From Artocarpus heterophyllus (taxonomy: Eukaryota; Streptophyta; Magnoliopsida; Rosales; Moraceae), in assembly GCA_025403435.1 (NCBI GenBank), contig CM046345.1, positions 14,513,930 through 14,577,929 of the forward strand: a stretch of 64,000 bases of DNA, given 5' to 3'. Every line of letters begins with the position of its first letter. The first letter of the stretch is position 1. Both the position numbers and the translations under genes were made by a program. Below, in pieces: positions 24,171 through 37,016 of this stretch. Under the pieces are notes generated by a model. That model ran no database searches and was not told the DNA's origin. It saw nothing but the letters and a program-made list of their open reading frames with translations.

Positions 24171-24720
24171 GTTTAAATGCTTTGTGAGATTATGTTTGAA
24201 CTTGCTGAGCGAAAGCTCATTAAAAGTTTTTCATGCTGTAGGTAATTTATGGGTGACCAATAGGACCCGTTAGAAGAGCTGGGTGCTGCGGAGGACAGAT
24301 GCGAAGATTTGGGTATGGATACCATCACTGTTTGCTTCCGCTATGTAAAGAAAATGTTTTCCATTGTTTAATGTTGTGTTTTCGAAGTTTAAAGAAAATC
24401 AGAGTTTTAAGAATTGCATTCAAAGTTTTAAAATACAGTTTATGGATTGTTTTATGTAATTATAAAGTAAAGTTTTAAACTATGATTTAATAAATGTTTC
24501 TTATTAAGTTTTAAGAAACGTTTTGAAATGATTTTAAGGGCAAGTGTTGAGCGATGTCTCAACTTGAATGCGACAGAGGTCGCGTCAGTTTTTAAAGAAC
24601 GTTTAAGGAAAGAAAAAAAAAATTTTACTACAGTATTTTCTTACTAAGTAAGTAAGATTACTGTTTAGTCAACGATGATTATGAAAGAAAAGTGACTGCC
24701 CGAAAAGGCGGGTCGTCACA

Positions 24721-24725
24721 CACAT
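24721..24725. repeat. Target-site duplication CACAT, right
   Basis: Pairs with 20683-20687. Confidence 0.85.
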
Positions 24726-25860
24726 CTTCTTCCCCTGATTCAAAACAATCTATGCAATCATATATATAATCATAGCCATCAATCATATTTCTCTCCCCCT
24801 TTATCATTAACAAAAAGAGAGATAATATAAAATAATTCAAATTATCCAACTAAATAGGGTTATAATGCAAATGATGAGAAAAGAGGGGAAATTTTTTTTT
24901 AAAAAATCACGTCGAGTCTAGAATTGGACCTCCCGACAGCCCGGTTGGCCGGGTTACACATACTGCGGCTGTCGGGGTTGCTAGAATTACATTCCTAAGC
25001 TATTTCTTTGACTTGGTTTGTCCCTTCATGAATCAATTTCCTTTTAAAATTAATTTAAACTCAAATAAATTTTAAACTAAATATGAGTTTATCTTTGAAC
25101 AAATTCAGATCAAACATAAAATCAATAAAATCATATTCAATAATCAAATTATGCATGTTAAAGAAGACGATTCATGAAGGCAAACATGCATGTACAATAA
25201 TTACAGTGAGAATATCTTATTGACCAAAAATAAGCATGAAACTAATTCTAATGAGAAGATAAAACTAGATATATAGGAAATATTCAATCATTCATCATAA
25301 AGATTTCAATTAACATGATATATCAAAATCCACAAATAATAAGATAAAATTAAGTACAAATGAGTTAGAAATACACAACCTTCTTCTAGATTGAAACCTT
25401 GGGCCAATAACTAGACTTTGTTTTGCATAATTGCATTTAGCCCATCCCCTTTTTAATTCCTTGTCATGTTTTGTAGAATTTGTGATATCTCCGAAGTCAT
25501 ATGAAGGATTCCTCTTCATATTTTTGATCCTTTTCTATCTAGGAACATTTTCATCCTCACTACAAAACAAATTAATTTTTGATTTTTGGTACCCATATAG
25601 CTTTGGGTCCTTTCTCGTTAGTCGTTGAGCCTTTGGGAATCCATCTTTGTTTTACTCTAAAATTTGCACTTTTCTTGATATAACAATAAAATGTAGTATG
25701 TCTCTATGTTGATTGTTATGGGTACATACATATTTTACGTTTTGAGAACAAGTTGATGTTTTAATAAAATAATTTTTGAAATACTTTTGATCAATGTATA
25801 GTTTATATCGTAAACCACCCTTGTTAAAAATACATCTTTGGTTACCAAGCATTATTTCTA
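24726..25860 (-). other. Degenerate internal region of the SIRE-like element
   Basis: AT-rich, no long open frame. Further purine tracts lie on the minus strand near 24790. No integrase or reverse transcriptase motif was recognised, so most of pol appears deleted between the tracts and gag. Confidence 0.45.
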
Positions 25861-26660
25861 AATTTTCTTTCCATTGATGAATTTTAATATTGTTGTAGTT
25901 AGGTCATCAACTTTTTTGTTTAATGATGCATTCTCAATAACTAAAGCATCATTCTTAGATTTTTCACTTTTCAAAACTTCAACTTCTTCTAAAAGAATAG
26001 AAACTTTTTTTAGCGTGGAATTTCTAAGAGCAAGTTTTCATAATCATCATGCAATTCATCAAATGCTCTAGATAATTCTTCAACATCAATATCATCAATA
26101 TCATCATTATCATCATTGAAAGAGTTAAAAGTACTTACCTCATTATCATCATTGTTTTCTATGACTAAGAAGCACATGTTGGCGATTTCTCTTGGCTCCT
26201 CGTGATCCGAATATTCTTTTTTGAGAGTGGAAGCTTTCAAAAAAATTCCAAATTTCTTTTTCTTATCTTCTTATTCTTTATTTCGCCTTCTTGAAATTTC
26301 ATGGGTCACAAGGGAACCAATTAACTCTTTTAATGGTAGAGTTGATAAATCTTTTGCTTCTTCGAAGTCATCCTCTTGACATGCCATAAAGGAGGTAAGG
26401 ATCAGACAAGTTTTCTAACCAACTCACTTGTTTTGAAAATCCTACCAAGCGAATTGAGACCATTAATAATATCCGTAAATCTAGTATACATTTAGTCACA
26501 AAGAAGATAATTTATTTTAGTCTCTTTAACTTGATTCGATAATTTATTTTAGTCTCTTTAACTTGATTTGTTCCTTCATGAATTATTTCTAAATTGTGCC
26601 AAATATCTTGCATGGATGTGCATGATATGATCCTATTAAACCATAAAATTCTAAACCAAA
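25861..26660 (-). pseudogene. SIRE/Maximus-like copia gag remnant
   Basis: On the minus strand, an acidic segment with NMCFLVIENNDD and VEELSRAFDELHDDYENLL (26010-26240) matches the linker after the zinc knuckle in SIRE-type gag. From about 26300 to 26500 it is preceded by a broken RFTDIINGLNSLGR and KRFINSTIKR region, which corresponds to the family's gag core. Stops and frameshifts are present. The 5' LTR is not found to the right, so the element is truncated near 26660. Confidence 0.6.
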
Positions 26661-28075
26661 CTATTCTAAACCTATGCACTAAACAAACCCTAAAGCATTT
26701 TTTAATGGATGGAAGGGCATTTTTGGCATTTTGAACAAATTAATTGTCAACTAACGGTCAACCTTCACAGTTAACTAATAGAAGAGGTCTTTTTATAATT
26801 TTTTTGAACAGTTAGAGGGTGGTAGTGTGATTAGTTTTGGTCGACGGTCTTTGTAATTTTGACAAAACACAAGAGGTGTCAGTGTAATTCCCTTATAAAG
26901 ACACAGGCGGGCCATGCTGGGTCTTCCTTTTAATTAAAATATCTAATCTAGAGAAATTGTATCAAATAGCAGATTTTGTTATTCGTTAATAAATTATGTC
27001 ACAAGTTTGAAAAAGGTTTAAAAATAACATATTTAGAATTAGTCAATATTTTACAAACATGAAAAACTCAAAATACCCCGATCCTAAACACATTTTTTCT
27101 TTTTTCCTTTTTTTTATTCCTTCATCATTTTCCTTCATCTGTTCATATTCTTTTTCTCTATCTCTATCACAATCTATTTCCTCATCCCCTCTCTCGTCCT
27201 CCTCTTTATTGACCACCTCTACGGTTGAGCTTTGACAAGCCAATTAGAATGGCGCCCCCACCCATAACCTAGCTCCAATGATCCCATCGGCGACCATAGC
27301 ATGATGACAACCGGTGAGAGATAATCTATAACGAACTACCTCTGTCGACCCTTTTTGTTGTTGATTGGTGATCTCCAAGGTTTGATTAGTGGTTTATGAC
27401 CTTTGCTTGCACTATTCTGAGCTTCGATCGACAATCTCCTAGCTTTGTTGTTCTCTATCATATCTTCGTAAATGCTCTACTACAATGGTCATCGCGAATA
27501 ATCGCCAACATCATTTTAGAATGGTGGTGCTTGGGTGGTTCCACTATCGATCTCTCCATTGGCGATTAGATCCTTTCTTCCCTTAGAACCCATGAAGCTA
27601 GATCTATAATCAAACATCGTCACCCAACGTTGCTACTATCTCTGCCTTGAAGTAGGTGCCTTCATTTTTATGGGTTTTTTTTATTATTTTTTTAATGATG
27701 AAACAAAAATCTGGATATAAAACAATAATGTACAATTTAAAAAAAAAATTTATAGGAGATTTTTTTACTGCTTTTATAGCTTGTTCTTGATGGATTTATC
27801 AGTAAAGACGATATTTTCCATTGGTGATACTAAAATCGTTCCAATAGTTTTATGAATTTTTTGGTAAATATGTGTATTTACATATAAATATGATATGTAC
27901 TAGTAAATCAGGCCGCAAGTGATGTTGTCGATGCCGGTGATGCCGATGACGTCGTCGATACCGGTGGCTTAGTTGGTGGTGTTCAATAACATCATAGGTA
28001 AATTTTTATAATTACACAAAAATATAGTATTTTTATGTAAATATAGTATTTTTCGGCTGCTGACAAAGTCGCTAG
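26661..28075. other. Intergenic DNA, no gene seen
   Basis: 27043-27243 (minus) encodes only a low-complexity Glu/Asp/Arg/Lys run next to a CT-rich tract. 27240-27680 is less AT-rich without a stable frame. 27905-27975 has GATGCCGGTGATGCC-like short repeats. Confidence 0.6.
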
Positions 28076-30050
28076 TGTTGGAGAACAGTACGCAACGGAA
28101 ATTTAAAAAATTTTAAATCAGAGTATTTTCTAAATAACAAGTTTGATATGCAAAGCATATAAATTAATAATAGATTTTAGATACCTCTTTTAAATACTGA
28201 AAGTAATAGGAATTTGTGAAGAGAAAAATGTTTTAAAAGAGCCTCAACTAACCGGTCGTCTTTGCTATTTTCTATCCATGATCGGAGTATAGGGGGTTGC
28301 ACATCATACTGCTTTTTCTCCAGTGATTCTTATTCCAACCACTTGAGAAAATCTAAAGCTATGATTCTTGATGTTGAACAATAGCTCTAAGGGAGTGTCA
28401 GAGTTTCTCTCACTAAAGTACTCATTCTATACTTCTTAAATGATCTGAATAACAAAACAAACTCACCCCTTATTTATAGTAGTCGGATTTGGGGTTAAAC
28501 CTTATTAGATTAGGCTTCAAAATTTGAGTTTGGATCAACTTTATAGTAAAAACATGTAGACACATTTTTAGACTCTAACTGTTGCGATCGATCGCGCCTA
28601 GTGTATCGTGGTTGACCGCGCTATCGGAGACTTCGATTCTAATTTGAAGTTTGACTTCACAAACTTATTTGATTGATCCAACCTCAACCAATTGGATAAA
28701 TCCTATCTTATTTGGCGCAAGTATCATTTATAGAGCCTCAATTTTAATTCAAATAACCTAATAGAAAAGTTATCTTATTAAAATAGTCATATACATGTAA
28801 ACCTATACAAATAAAATATTATCCAAATAATTCAACATGTTTAACTTGAATTAATTCACAAAATTAATCCAACTGATAAACTAACATGAATTATTAAATC
28901 CAATTAACTCAAATTTTAGTCAATCTAATAATTTAACATAAGTGACTAATATGTAGGAAAAACACACCGTTTTGTTACATGATTTATTATGAGCTAGCAA
29001 AATAGACCTGATGAATATATATAGACCAAGCTCTTATAATTATAAAATACAAACATATTTTATATTTATCAACTCTAACGCTATTCCACTAAAAGCTTAG
29101 AGCTGCACTCTCGCACTATATAAAATTACAAAGCTCCAACAAGCTAACCGTCCATGACATATCATAATATGTCACATCCTCATAGGATATTCGTAATTGG
29201 CTTGAGGATAAATTTCATTCTACCTTCCTGATTATTTTTATCTTACATTCTATTGTCTCACTATTGGAATAGTTACTATTCATAACTAATATACCATTTG
29301 GTTAAACCTATGTATCCTAATGGTTGAGTACTTTAGTCTTTCAATACAAGATAATGCATATAAGAGAATATCATTAACTTTACAAAAGAGTTATGGATTC
29401 TATATCTATGAATAACGAGTCTACATCAATTAAGAATCATGTCTCCAACATACCGGTATGTATACCGTCATCAAATCAGGATGTCACCTTTTGATGCATC
29501 AAAAGACATAAGTCAAGAATACGGGCCCATCAGTTATTTCAGGATTAAGACACAACATATATGATTGTCTAAAATGAATTGATTTAAACAAATGGAATTA
29601 TTAACTAAATCAATTCAACTTGTTGCCTCGATCCAATATATCATCACCTATGACAAAATAACAATGTTTCTACTAGCAGAATCCCATTCTAATGACCAAG
29701 ACAAGACATTTCCCATTAGGGATGTAGACAACATAATAATCTTAGCATGAATAAAGTACCCAACTTTATTTTCTCGATTATGGATCTTATCATTTAGACC
29801 ATCATCTTTAAGATTCATGTCTTCCACATAATCTGTCCATCATATGCACGATCTTAAAGGTTTAGACTGATAATCTCAAACTTTTGTTTGCTTATCACAC
29901 ATTCAACAGAAGGAATAGAAGAGGACAACATGCGGTATGAGAAATTATTTTAGCCCTCGATCATCATAATAGAAGTCGAGCTTCAAAACGACATGTCGTT
30001 GGTATAACAAAGAACACGTCGTTGCTGATCTCCTACGCCAACAATTATAA
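28076..30050 (-). repeat. Possible remnant of a non-autonomous LTR element
   Basis: Long AT-rich non-coding stretch with few homopolymers and a leader-like look on the minus strand. I recognise no PBS, gag or pol. The suggestion rests on general resemblance to large non-autonomous LTR elements and could be wrong. Confidence 0.2.
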
Positions 30051-30051
30051 G

Positions 30052-30480
30052 AGGCCATTTTTGGTTAAAAAAAGAGAGCATGTTTTGTGGTTAAAAAAAA
30101 AAAAAGAGACTATTTACCCAATTAGAATTTTTTTTTAGGCCCTTTTGTCAAAATCTTCCCAATTACAAAGCACCAAAAAACTCGGGGCATTTTGAGAAAG
30201 AGGCCCAGTCCAAATTTTTTTTTGGCAAATAGACCACTTTTTTTTGAACAGTTTTTGACATCAAAAAAAAGGTTTTTTGGATATCAAAACGGTTTTTATT
30301 TTTTATTTTTTATCATGTTGAGGTTCCTTATTCTGCTATAGTCATTTTTCTTATTTTGTTGAAAAAACTGAGACAGTTTACCTAAACAAAAAAACATGTT
30401 TTTTTTATTAAAAAAAAAAAAAAACTTTTACCCAATTCAAATTTTTTTTTGTCCGTTTCATCAAAATCTTCCAAAAAACT
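30052..30480 (+). repeat. Duplicated upstream segment of the complex I gene
   Basis: Two copies of a block of about 100-130 bp: 30060-30165 (poly-A run, then TTTACCCAATTAGAATTTTT and GTCAAAATCTTCC) and 30395-30475 (poly-A run, then TTTACCCAATTCAAATTTTT and ATCAAAATCTTCC). The second copy lies just before the gene and forms its leader. Confidence 0.6.
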
Positions 30481-30525
30481 CCCCCAAATTCAAGAACTTA
30501 CATTCCCCTTTCTCCCAACTCAACA

Positions 30526-30918
30526 ATGGCGAAATCCGCATCCGCAGCGACGACGTCCCTCTTCCAATCCCTGAAGCGCTTCTTCAAGAAGCCATGGGAG
30601 ATCACCGGCCCCTGCGCCGACCCCGAGTACCGCTCCGCCCTCCACTCCGCCCTCGAGTACCGCCTCGCCTGCCCGGCCACCACCAAGCTCAAGCCCTCCG
30701 TCCCGACCTCCAACCCTGAGACCGTCTACGATATCAAGTACTTCACCAGAGACCAGCGCCGCAACCGCCCGCCGAAACGCCGCACTGTCCTCAAGAAGGC
30801 CGACGTCGAGCGCATGAAGAAGGAGACCACCTTCGACATCGCTGACTTCCCTAGGGTTTACTTGACTCAAACCGTCGAAGAAGACTACAACGCTCGCGGT
30901 GGAGGCTATCAGAGATGA
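30526..30918 (+). CDS. NDUFA7: NADH dehydrogenase (complex I) subunit B14.5a/NDUFA7-like
   Basis: A 130-residue intronless protein, complete from ATG (context ACAATGGCG) to TGA. It resembles the short plant family that corresponds to the B14.5a/NDUFA7 accessory subunit of mitochondrial respiratory complex I, which sits on the matrix arm. Visible marks: LFQSLKRFFKKPWEITGPC near residues 12-30, then DIKYFTRDQRRNRPPKR near 69-85, which aligns with the YYCTRD-RR-PP signature of NDUFA7, and a conserved-looking GGGYQR C terminus. The basic N terminus suits mitochondrial import. Length matches the plant family. Third codon positions are strongly C/G-rich, quite unlike the surrounding DNA. The NDUFA7 link is from memory of the family; no search was run. 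Confidence 0.78.
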   Translation: MAKSASAATTSLFQSLKRFFKKPWEITGPCADPEYRSALHSALEYRLACPATTKLKPSVPTSNPETVYDIKYFTRDQRRNRPPKRRTVLKKADVERMKKETTFDIADFPRVYLTQTVEEDYNARGGGYQR

Positions 30919-33137
30919 ATGCATCTTTTTTTAGGTTGGTCAATTCTTTGGATTTTGGAAGCTAATTGATTTTTGTGGTTCTGATTAGGGATTCCTAATT
31001 TGAATGTTTGGATTGTGGGAATGCTAAAGTTCTTTGCTTTGTTGATTTGCCTTGGTTGTTGATATGGTATCATTTGTGGGTTTTTTTTGGGTGTTTTAGT
31101 TTTTTGTTTAGCTTCTTCCTATTGACGATTTTAACATAACGTACTTTGTGTAATTGTGTAATCTATTGGTTATATAGTTTTGTTGACAATGAGGAGTTTG
31201 AATTGGGCAAAGGAGGATTCAAATTGATTCATGTTGTAATTTTCTTTGAACCTCTTAGTGCTTGTTGCTTTAGTTTGGAGTGCGTTTGGTAAAATAGTTA
31301 GAACAAAAAATAAAAACGAACTTATAGTATCATGTGAAAGCTCTATGCGGTAGCAGTTAAAATTATATAGTTGGAATGATATTGCCAAACAAAGCCTTAG
31401 TTGGTAACATAACAGATTAACCCGTTTCAGTATGATATTAGATATGTTAAAGGGTATTGATATGTTCAACTAATGGATCGAGCTATGTCAGGGCTTTCCG
31501 TCGGGGAATTCTTTGTGAGAGATTTTACCCTCAGTTTCAAGCTTTCCACTTTCCGGTGCAACTTTTTGGCCCCTTTTCGGTATTTTGCTAAAGCTTGTAA
31601 AATAAGCGTTGCACAGAAGTTGTAGGAAGAAAGCTAATCCCTGCCGGTTATAGGAAAAAAGCTATTGCAGAGGAGGTGTTAATCCCTTTGGTTCGTTTAC
31701 CAAACACATTCTATAGAATACTTCCTAAGGGCAGGGGTAGAAACTTCAATTCTAAACTTGGCGTTTTTGTTGTTTGGTGCATGTACGTTGTTTTACAAGA
31801 TATATGTATGTTTACTAGGAATAGAGGTTGGTACATTTCCAATCTTACATGTATTGTTAGCAGATTGTCTTTTCTTTTGTTTCCTTCAGCCTCGTATAGT
31901 GCTCGATAGATGCTGTGGTGAGCATTTGAAGAGTGAGAAAATACCATCCTGGACTGGTGACGCTGCTCCTGATTTGGTTCTTTTTTTTTGAAATTGTTTT
32001 CGATTGTTTAGGTTAATGGTCTTGATTTGGTGTTGTATCTGGCACAGTTATGCCAATATGTGTTGAGTCTCGTGCGTTTCCCTCTCTGACTAACGAGTTG
32101 TGCTTTAGGAGGATAGGGAATAATCTAAGAACATCCAGAAATCATTACTGGGGAGAAGTGTGTAGTTAGGAACACCTATTTCTTGTGTGTAGTTCAGTGA
32201 GTGCTTCACAGCTATTCTTCCACCCTCTCTTCCAGATGGTATGATGGTATGATCCTTTTGCCCATGACTTCGATAAACTAACTCCTTTCTGCTGTAGGAT
32301 TTGGTGTTATTGTTCAATTATTACCTCACTTGGTTTCTTAGACTATGTTTCTAAATGTAGCGTGCTAGTAGTATTCATGGAGAGGACATATATATGTCTC
32401 TGTGTGTATTATATATATATGTATATATTTGCAAGTAGTTGCTGATGACTCGTATATTTTTGCTTGTTACCAGGCTTCTTGAACCGTGAAAAAGCATCTG
32501 CATAATTCTTCTCTCTGTTTTGCTTTCTCAGTGAGGAGGAGGCTTTATAAACAATAGCCTCGATGTTTTTCTAAGAATGACTGCCTGTTTAGAGGGGCTA
32601 TTGTGTTTGACGTGAATAAACAGTGGTATTCTGAAACCTTCTAGCCAACTTTTGCTTTTGTTCATGAATGTATTTGTATTCATTTCACATACACTGGCAA
32701 TCAGGTAATGGCTGCTGCATCTGATTGCTTCAATCCCAGAAACTTTTACCCGCGATAATAATTGAAAATTTTCAATAATTGTTTCTTATTTGATCTTCTC
32801 CATTGGCAAGTTAATGTTAGCCAAAAAGGATAAGAAAAAGGTTCCTTGTGATTCGTGTTAATTTTCTAGTTTAGAAGAATGATCAATCGTGACATTCCAA
32901 TTGGTGTAATGCATACCCCCACGGGTTTTCAAGAGTATCTATGTCACTAAAGCATGGAAGAGCACTCACGAAGACCCCAGGTTGTTCCCTCTGATGGTCT
33001 TTGAACTTTTTTTGGGGTGAACTTCTGTTTTGGTCCTCTATTATGTTATACGTTTAACAATTGAATCTCATGTGAATGTGGGCATTTGAGGTAAACTTAT
33101 GCACTCTACTTTTACTCCAACCCCTGTGCATCCGATT
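30919..33137 (+). other. 3' region of the complex I gene and unique DNA
   Basis: T-rich, less repetitive DNA with no domain-bearing frame. It may include the 3' UTR, perhaps with an intron, since AG/GT-like sites and candidate AATAAA-type signals (for example AATAAACAG at 32615) occur, but no end can be fixed. TATATG repeats lie at 32386-32430. Confidence 0.4.
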
Positions 33138-33272
33138 TAAACCCTCCGACCGTGACAAGGAGGCCGACGATGACATTTTTAAGTAATTGATGTTCTTTCT
33201 CATCCATTTCAAACCCTCCGACCATGACAAGGACATCGACGATAACAATTTCAAGTATTTGATGTTCAATGG
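33138..33272 (+). repeat. Tandem duplication, period 72 bp
   Basis: AAACCCTCCGACCGTGACAA at 33138 recurs as AAACCCTCCGACCATGACAA at 33210, each followed by GACGATGACATTTTTAAGTA or a close variant and TTGATGTTC. It could be a scrap of a coding repeat, but the first unit has a stop in the shared frame. Confidence 0.6.
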
Positions 33273-34440
33273 CTTGGGGTTGTACTCCATGTCCTCGGTG
33301 TGCAATGTATGCCACATGAGTGCACATCTGATGGAGAGTCAATCAGAAAAATCAAGGGCTAATCGGGAAACGCTGGAGTGAGGGAAACGTCAGTCCTTGC
33401 TCAGCCAAACTATATTGATGTAAAGGCAAATCAATTCAAAGATTGGTCTGACCGGTGGAAAAGAATAGCCAAACAGAACTCTGATTACAAGCAACAGAAA
33501 TGAAATAATAAAATGGAGCAGGTCGCTACGCAGAAGAACGTCGTTCTCAACCTTGGCTTAAACGACGCAACTTACCAACCGTTGATTATATACAACAAGA
33601 AGCTAAAATAGTAATAGCAAACGACAAACAAGAAATGAAATAAACAGCCACTAAGGCTCTGCAGCAGTGCACTCAAGATCTCAACAGGACCAAACTTCTT
33701 ATCATGGAGTTTACCGGTAAGTGCCAATAGGAAACCTCTCTTGAGGGAGTAAAACCATCATCAAACTTGTGATGCCTGTAAATTCTCAGGCACAAATTTA
33801 GCAAATAATTACGTATTTGCATTGCATTTATAATTATTACCGAGATACCTGATGAAGTCTGGGAGTATACAAAAGAATAAATATAGTTATTCATAGCATC
33901 TTGATTTTTATTTTCAATCATTGTTGATAGATCATGTATGGCGTGTTGCCTTGAGTTATTGAAAGGGAAACTACGAGTACTATTGTAGCATGAGTTTTTC
34001 TTATGAAATTATTTGTGATTGTAACCGACTTGTTCGAAAAACGGTACACAATATAATTTTGCTATTTGATATAATTAGGTAGTCTAGCTTGTTCAGAGGA
34101 CCCAATGCCTTTCACTTGTCACATTTTCTCAGGCTTCGAAATAAGTAGAAATTCATTTCAACTTCGTCACAAGATTTAATATTGCCCTAAATATAATTTG
34201 CTAGATCATTTGCACTCATGGCAAAATAATACGTGTACAATTTTAATCAGTGTATCATGAGAAAGTGACTATTTGTGTGTTTGCTTGTAAGTGGCCTTAA
34301 TTAGTTTCATGGGTTAGATTGGGACTTAAATGTTTGAACAACTTACAAGAATGCCCTCATAAAGAAGCATCTATTCAAGATTACCCTAAAAGACTATTTT
34401 CAAAACTACCCCATTAATAAAGAAAGATAATTTATTAAAA
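33273..34440. other. Intergenic DNA, nothing recognised
   Basis: No frame with a known motif and no clear repeat boundary. Confidence 0.5.
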
Positions 34441-34950
34441 GACTATATTACCCTTCTTCCCAAAATAGAACCTGTTAGGTTTTGTCTCGGTACCCACTAA
34501 AACCTGCTAGGTTCTATCTTGGAACCCGTCGGAACCCACCTCTGATTCTCAGAGCGGGATGCCATATAGTAACTTGCTAGGTTCTAACTTAGAACCTACC
34601 AAATTCTAACATTTTTTTTGAAACAAAGAAGCACCAACTACTTCTGGTTTGTGGCGTTGGTACAGGGTTGTAACCTGCTAGGTTCCAACTTCGAACCTAC
34701 TTGATTCCAAAATATTTTTTTTGAAACAAAAAAGTGCCAACTGCCTCTGTTTGATGGCGCGGGTGCCGGGTTTTAACTTGCCAAGGGTCCAACATAGAGC
34801 TAGATTCCAACATGAGACCCGCCATATTTCGTAAAATGTTACCGGAACCACCAGATTCTATCACAGAGCTAGAACCCACCAGGTTCCAAAGCAGAATCCG
34901 CTAGATTCCAACACAGACGTGTTAGATTCCAACATAGAACATGCTAGATT
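34441..34950. repeat. Decayed repeat field of TAGGTTCYAAC/GAACCTAC words
   Basis: Words such as GCTAGGTTCTAACTTAGAAC recur more than eight times. Two longer units are clear, starting near 34573 and 34677; each runs through ATTTTTTTTGAAACAAA, GCACCAACT or GTGCCAACT and GGTACAGGGTTGTAAC or GGTGCCGGGTTTTAAC. Many units hold an internal inverted GGTTC/GAACC pair. Confidence 0.6.
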
Positions 34951-35468
34951 CTGTCTAAAAAATAACCGAAATTGCCAAATTAAACATAAAACAATCTAGA
35001 AACATCCAAAAATCCAATTGAAACAAATTAACAACAAATCTTAAATCTAAAAATGTAGAAAATATAATCAACCCAAAATTTACAAACCGGAAAATCATTG
35101 TCTAGAACAATAAGACAACAAAACAAAGGTAAAAGATTGAGAACCAAATCCACATGTTTAAAACTTAATCAATACAAAGAAAACTTTAACAATTGCGAAG
35201 TCCCACAATTACATGCCACATATGACCAGAGGCAATCACTCCATATGACCAAAGAAAACGAAGCAATGGTTGGGACTTGACCGTGGCCATAGAACTCACT
35301 CTACATGTAGCATCTAACTACTTGGTCGAAATTAATGGCAAAAGTAACGACCAAAAAAATGAATTATAATTCACCAAATAATTCATTACCTGAATTACAA
35401 AACTAAATAGAACTTATAAAAGAGGAACTAACAAAGATAATTGAAAAACAACACTAAAGACTCAGGAA

Positions 35469-35473
35469 TCATA
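35469..35473. repeat. Target-site duplication TCATA, left
   Basis: Identical to 42075-42079 on the other side of the copia element. Confidence 0.85.
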
Positions 35474-35910
35474 TGTTAGGAAAATTTCTTAATTATGCAA
35501 AACAAACCCTAATATTACATAATTATGCCAAGATCTTTGAACTATATGATTCTCACATAACAATAATTAAAGAAGAAGACATACATTGATTCATGATAAA
35601 GACATAACGTACACAAGAGGCCTTTGAAGAAAACTGTGTTTCTCTCTCTTAACTCCTCTTAGTTTTGACAAATACTTTTTTTGATGGAGAGAAAAATATA
35701 TCGTTAATGGGTAAAGGGAGGACCAGTTTCTATTAGGATCCTTTTATAATCTACATACCATCAATGTGCACAATAAATAGAAAATATCTCCCTTATGACC
35801 AATAGGATTTTGACACCTAATAATTATTAAACTATAATTATTGTTCTTTAAATAAATAAAACAACTAATAGGAATATGACATGTGGACTACAATTAAAAA
35901 ATATTTAACA
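35474..35910 (-). repeat. 3' LTR of copia element 1
   Basis: Plus-strand ends TGTTAGGAAAATTTC and AATATTTAACA. Pairs with 41640-42074. The minus-strand purine tract AAGTGGGTGAA lies immediately next to it at 35911-35921. Confidence 0.9.
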
Positions 35911-36314
35911 TTCACCCACTTGGTCCATGTGACATTATCCAACTTCTTGGTTTAATAATAGAACATAATGTGCAAAATATAAACTAAATCCCTTCGTAAA
36001 TTGGTTAAATCATAAATCACTATTAAGTAAAAACTAATAAGGATCATAGCGGTTGTATGTCATTAGATAGACATAGTCCTTTTTATGTATCACAGTATTA
36101 GTTCTATACTTAATATGACCTGCAATGAGAGATATACCATAATGGTCTAACAATAATGTCTTTGTCAGAGACAAATCCTGTTATATCAACATAATTTATT
36201 CATGTACATACAACAACTAATATAATCAAACAGGATGCATTAAAATATCAGAAACAAAAATTAATTGAGCTCAGAGTGTCAAATACATAAAGAACATAAA
36301 ACATCATCATAATG

Positions 36315-37016
36315 TCAATCATGGTTTTCAGTAATGCCCATTCTTTCAACATGTTCATTAAATGTCTTTGGTAGCAACCCTTTTGTCAATGGATCCACAA
36401 TCATGAGATTTGTGCTAATGTGTTCGATTGACACTCTTTGTTTATGAACTTCGTCTTTGATGGCAAAGTATTTCAATTCCATATGTTTAGCACCTTTTGA
36501 ATACTTGTCGTTTTTGAAGAAGACTACTGCGGAATTATCACAATAAATTTTCAACGGCTTAGCAATGCTGTCGACAATTTTAAGTCTTGAAACAAAGTTC
36601 CACAGCCATAATCCATGAACAGTGGCCTCAAAGCATGCCACAAACTCAGCTTCTATAGTCAATGCAGCGATGACAGATTGCTTTGCGCTCTTCCATGAGA
36701 CTGCTTCTCCAGCTAAAAGGAACAAGTAGCCAAATGTGGATTTTCTTGTATCAATACATCAAGCATAATCTGAATCTAAATATCCTATCATCTTAAGATG
36801 ATCGGATCTTCTATAAGTAAGCATGTGACCTTCTGTTCCTTGCAAATATCTTAACACCTTCTTGGTAGCTTTCCAATTATCCAATCCCGGATTACTTTGA
36901 TATCTACCCAGCATTCCAACGGCAAAACTGATGTTTGGCTTAGTACAAGTCCGAGCATACATCAAGTTACCAACGATAGAAGCACACAGAATCTGTTCCA
37001 TTTCTTTGCATTCCAA
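36315..37016 (-). pseudogene. Copia 1 RT C-terminal part and RNase H remnant
   Basis: 36759-37016 holds the connection region (NLMYARTCTKPNISFAVGML, LRYLQGTEGHMLTYRRSD, GYLDSDYA). 36315-36725 holds RNase H-like sequence ([50 protein letters not shown]). In-frame stops lie between them and at 37016. Confidence 0.85.

Larger units (their letters stand above)
22800..24241 (+). other. Predicted LTR intron B with paired ends
   Basis: Donor GG/GTAAGT at 22800, acceptor GCTGTAG ending 24241. ACCTACAGCATGAA (22816-22829) is the exact reverse complement of TTCATGCTGTAGGT (24230-24243). Inner pair GTGTCGTACCA (23435-23445) and TGGTACGAACAC (23581-23592), with one extra base. Hairpin TGAGCGAAAGCTCA at 24206-24219. 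A second donor-like site CAA/GTAAGTAGG lies at 22186. Two tandem arrays inflate this copy. Confidence 0.5.
20688..24720 (+). mobile_element. Large solo LTR B (4033 bp) with perfect target duplication
   Basis: Begins TGTAACACCCGAG and ends GGCGGGTCGTCACA, so the termini are also imperfect inverted repeats (TGTRACRACCCG). CACAT flanks both sides and interrupts the copia remnant. No internal LTR, PBS or coding region. 20900-22180 is GC-rich and starts with a CT-rich stretch like a 5' leader; it corresponds to 14200-15430 of LTR A. The overlapping open frames in this part, on both strands (for example 21312-21710, 21445-21783, 21808-22248), follow from the base composition and are not conserved as proteins in LTR A. 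The 22800-24241 part is the intron-like module. Confidence 0.85.

Noticed and set aside
27043..27243. Acidic, charged 66-codon frame on the minus strand
   Set aside because: Low-complexity reading of a CT-rich tract, with no family resemblance.
33054..33381. Overlapping frames on both strands around the 72-bp duplication
   Set aside because: The duplicated unit has a stop in one copy in the best frame, and no domain is recognised.
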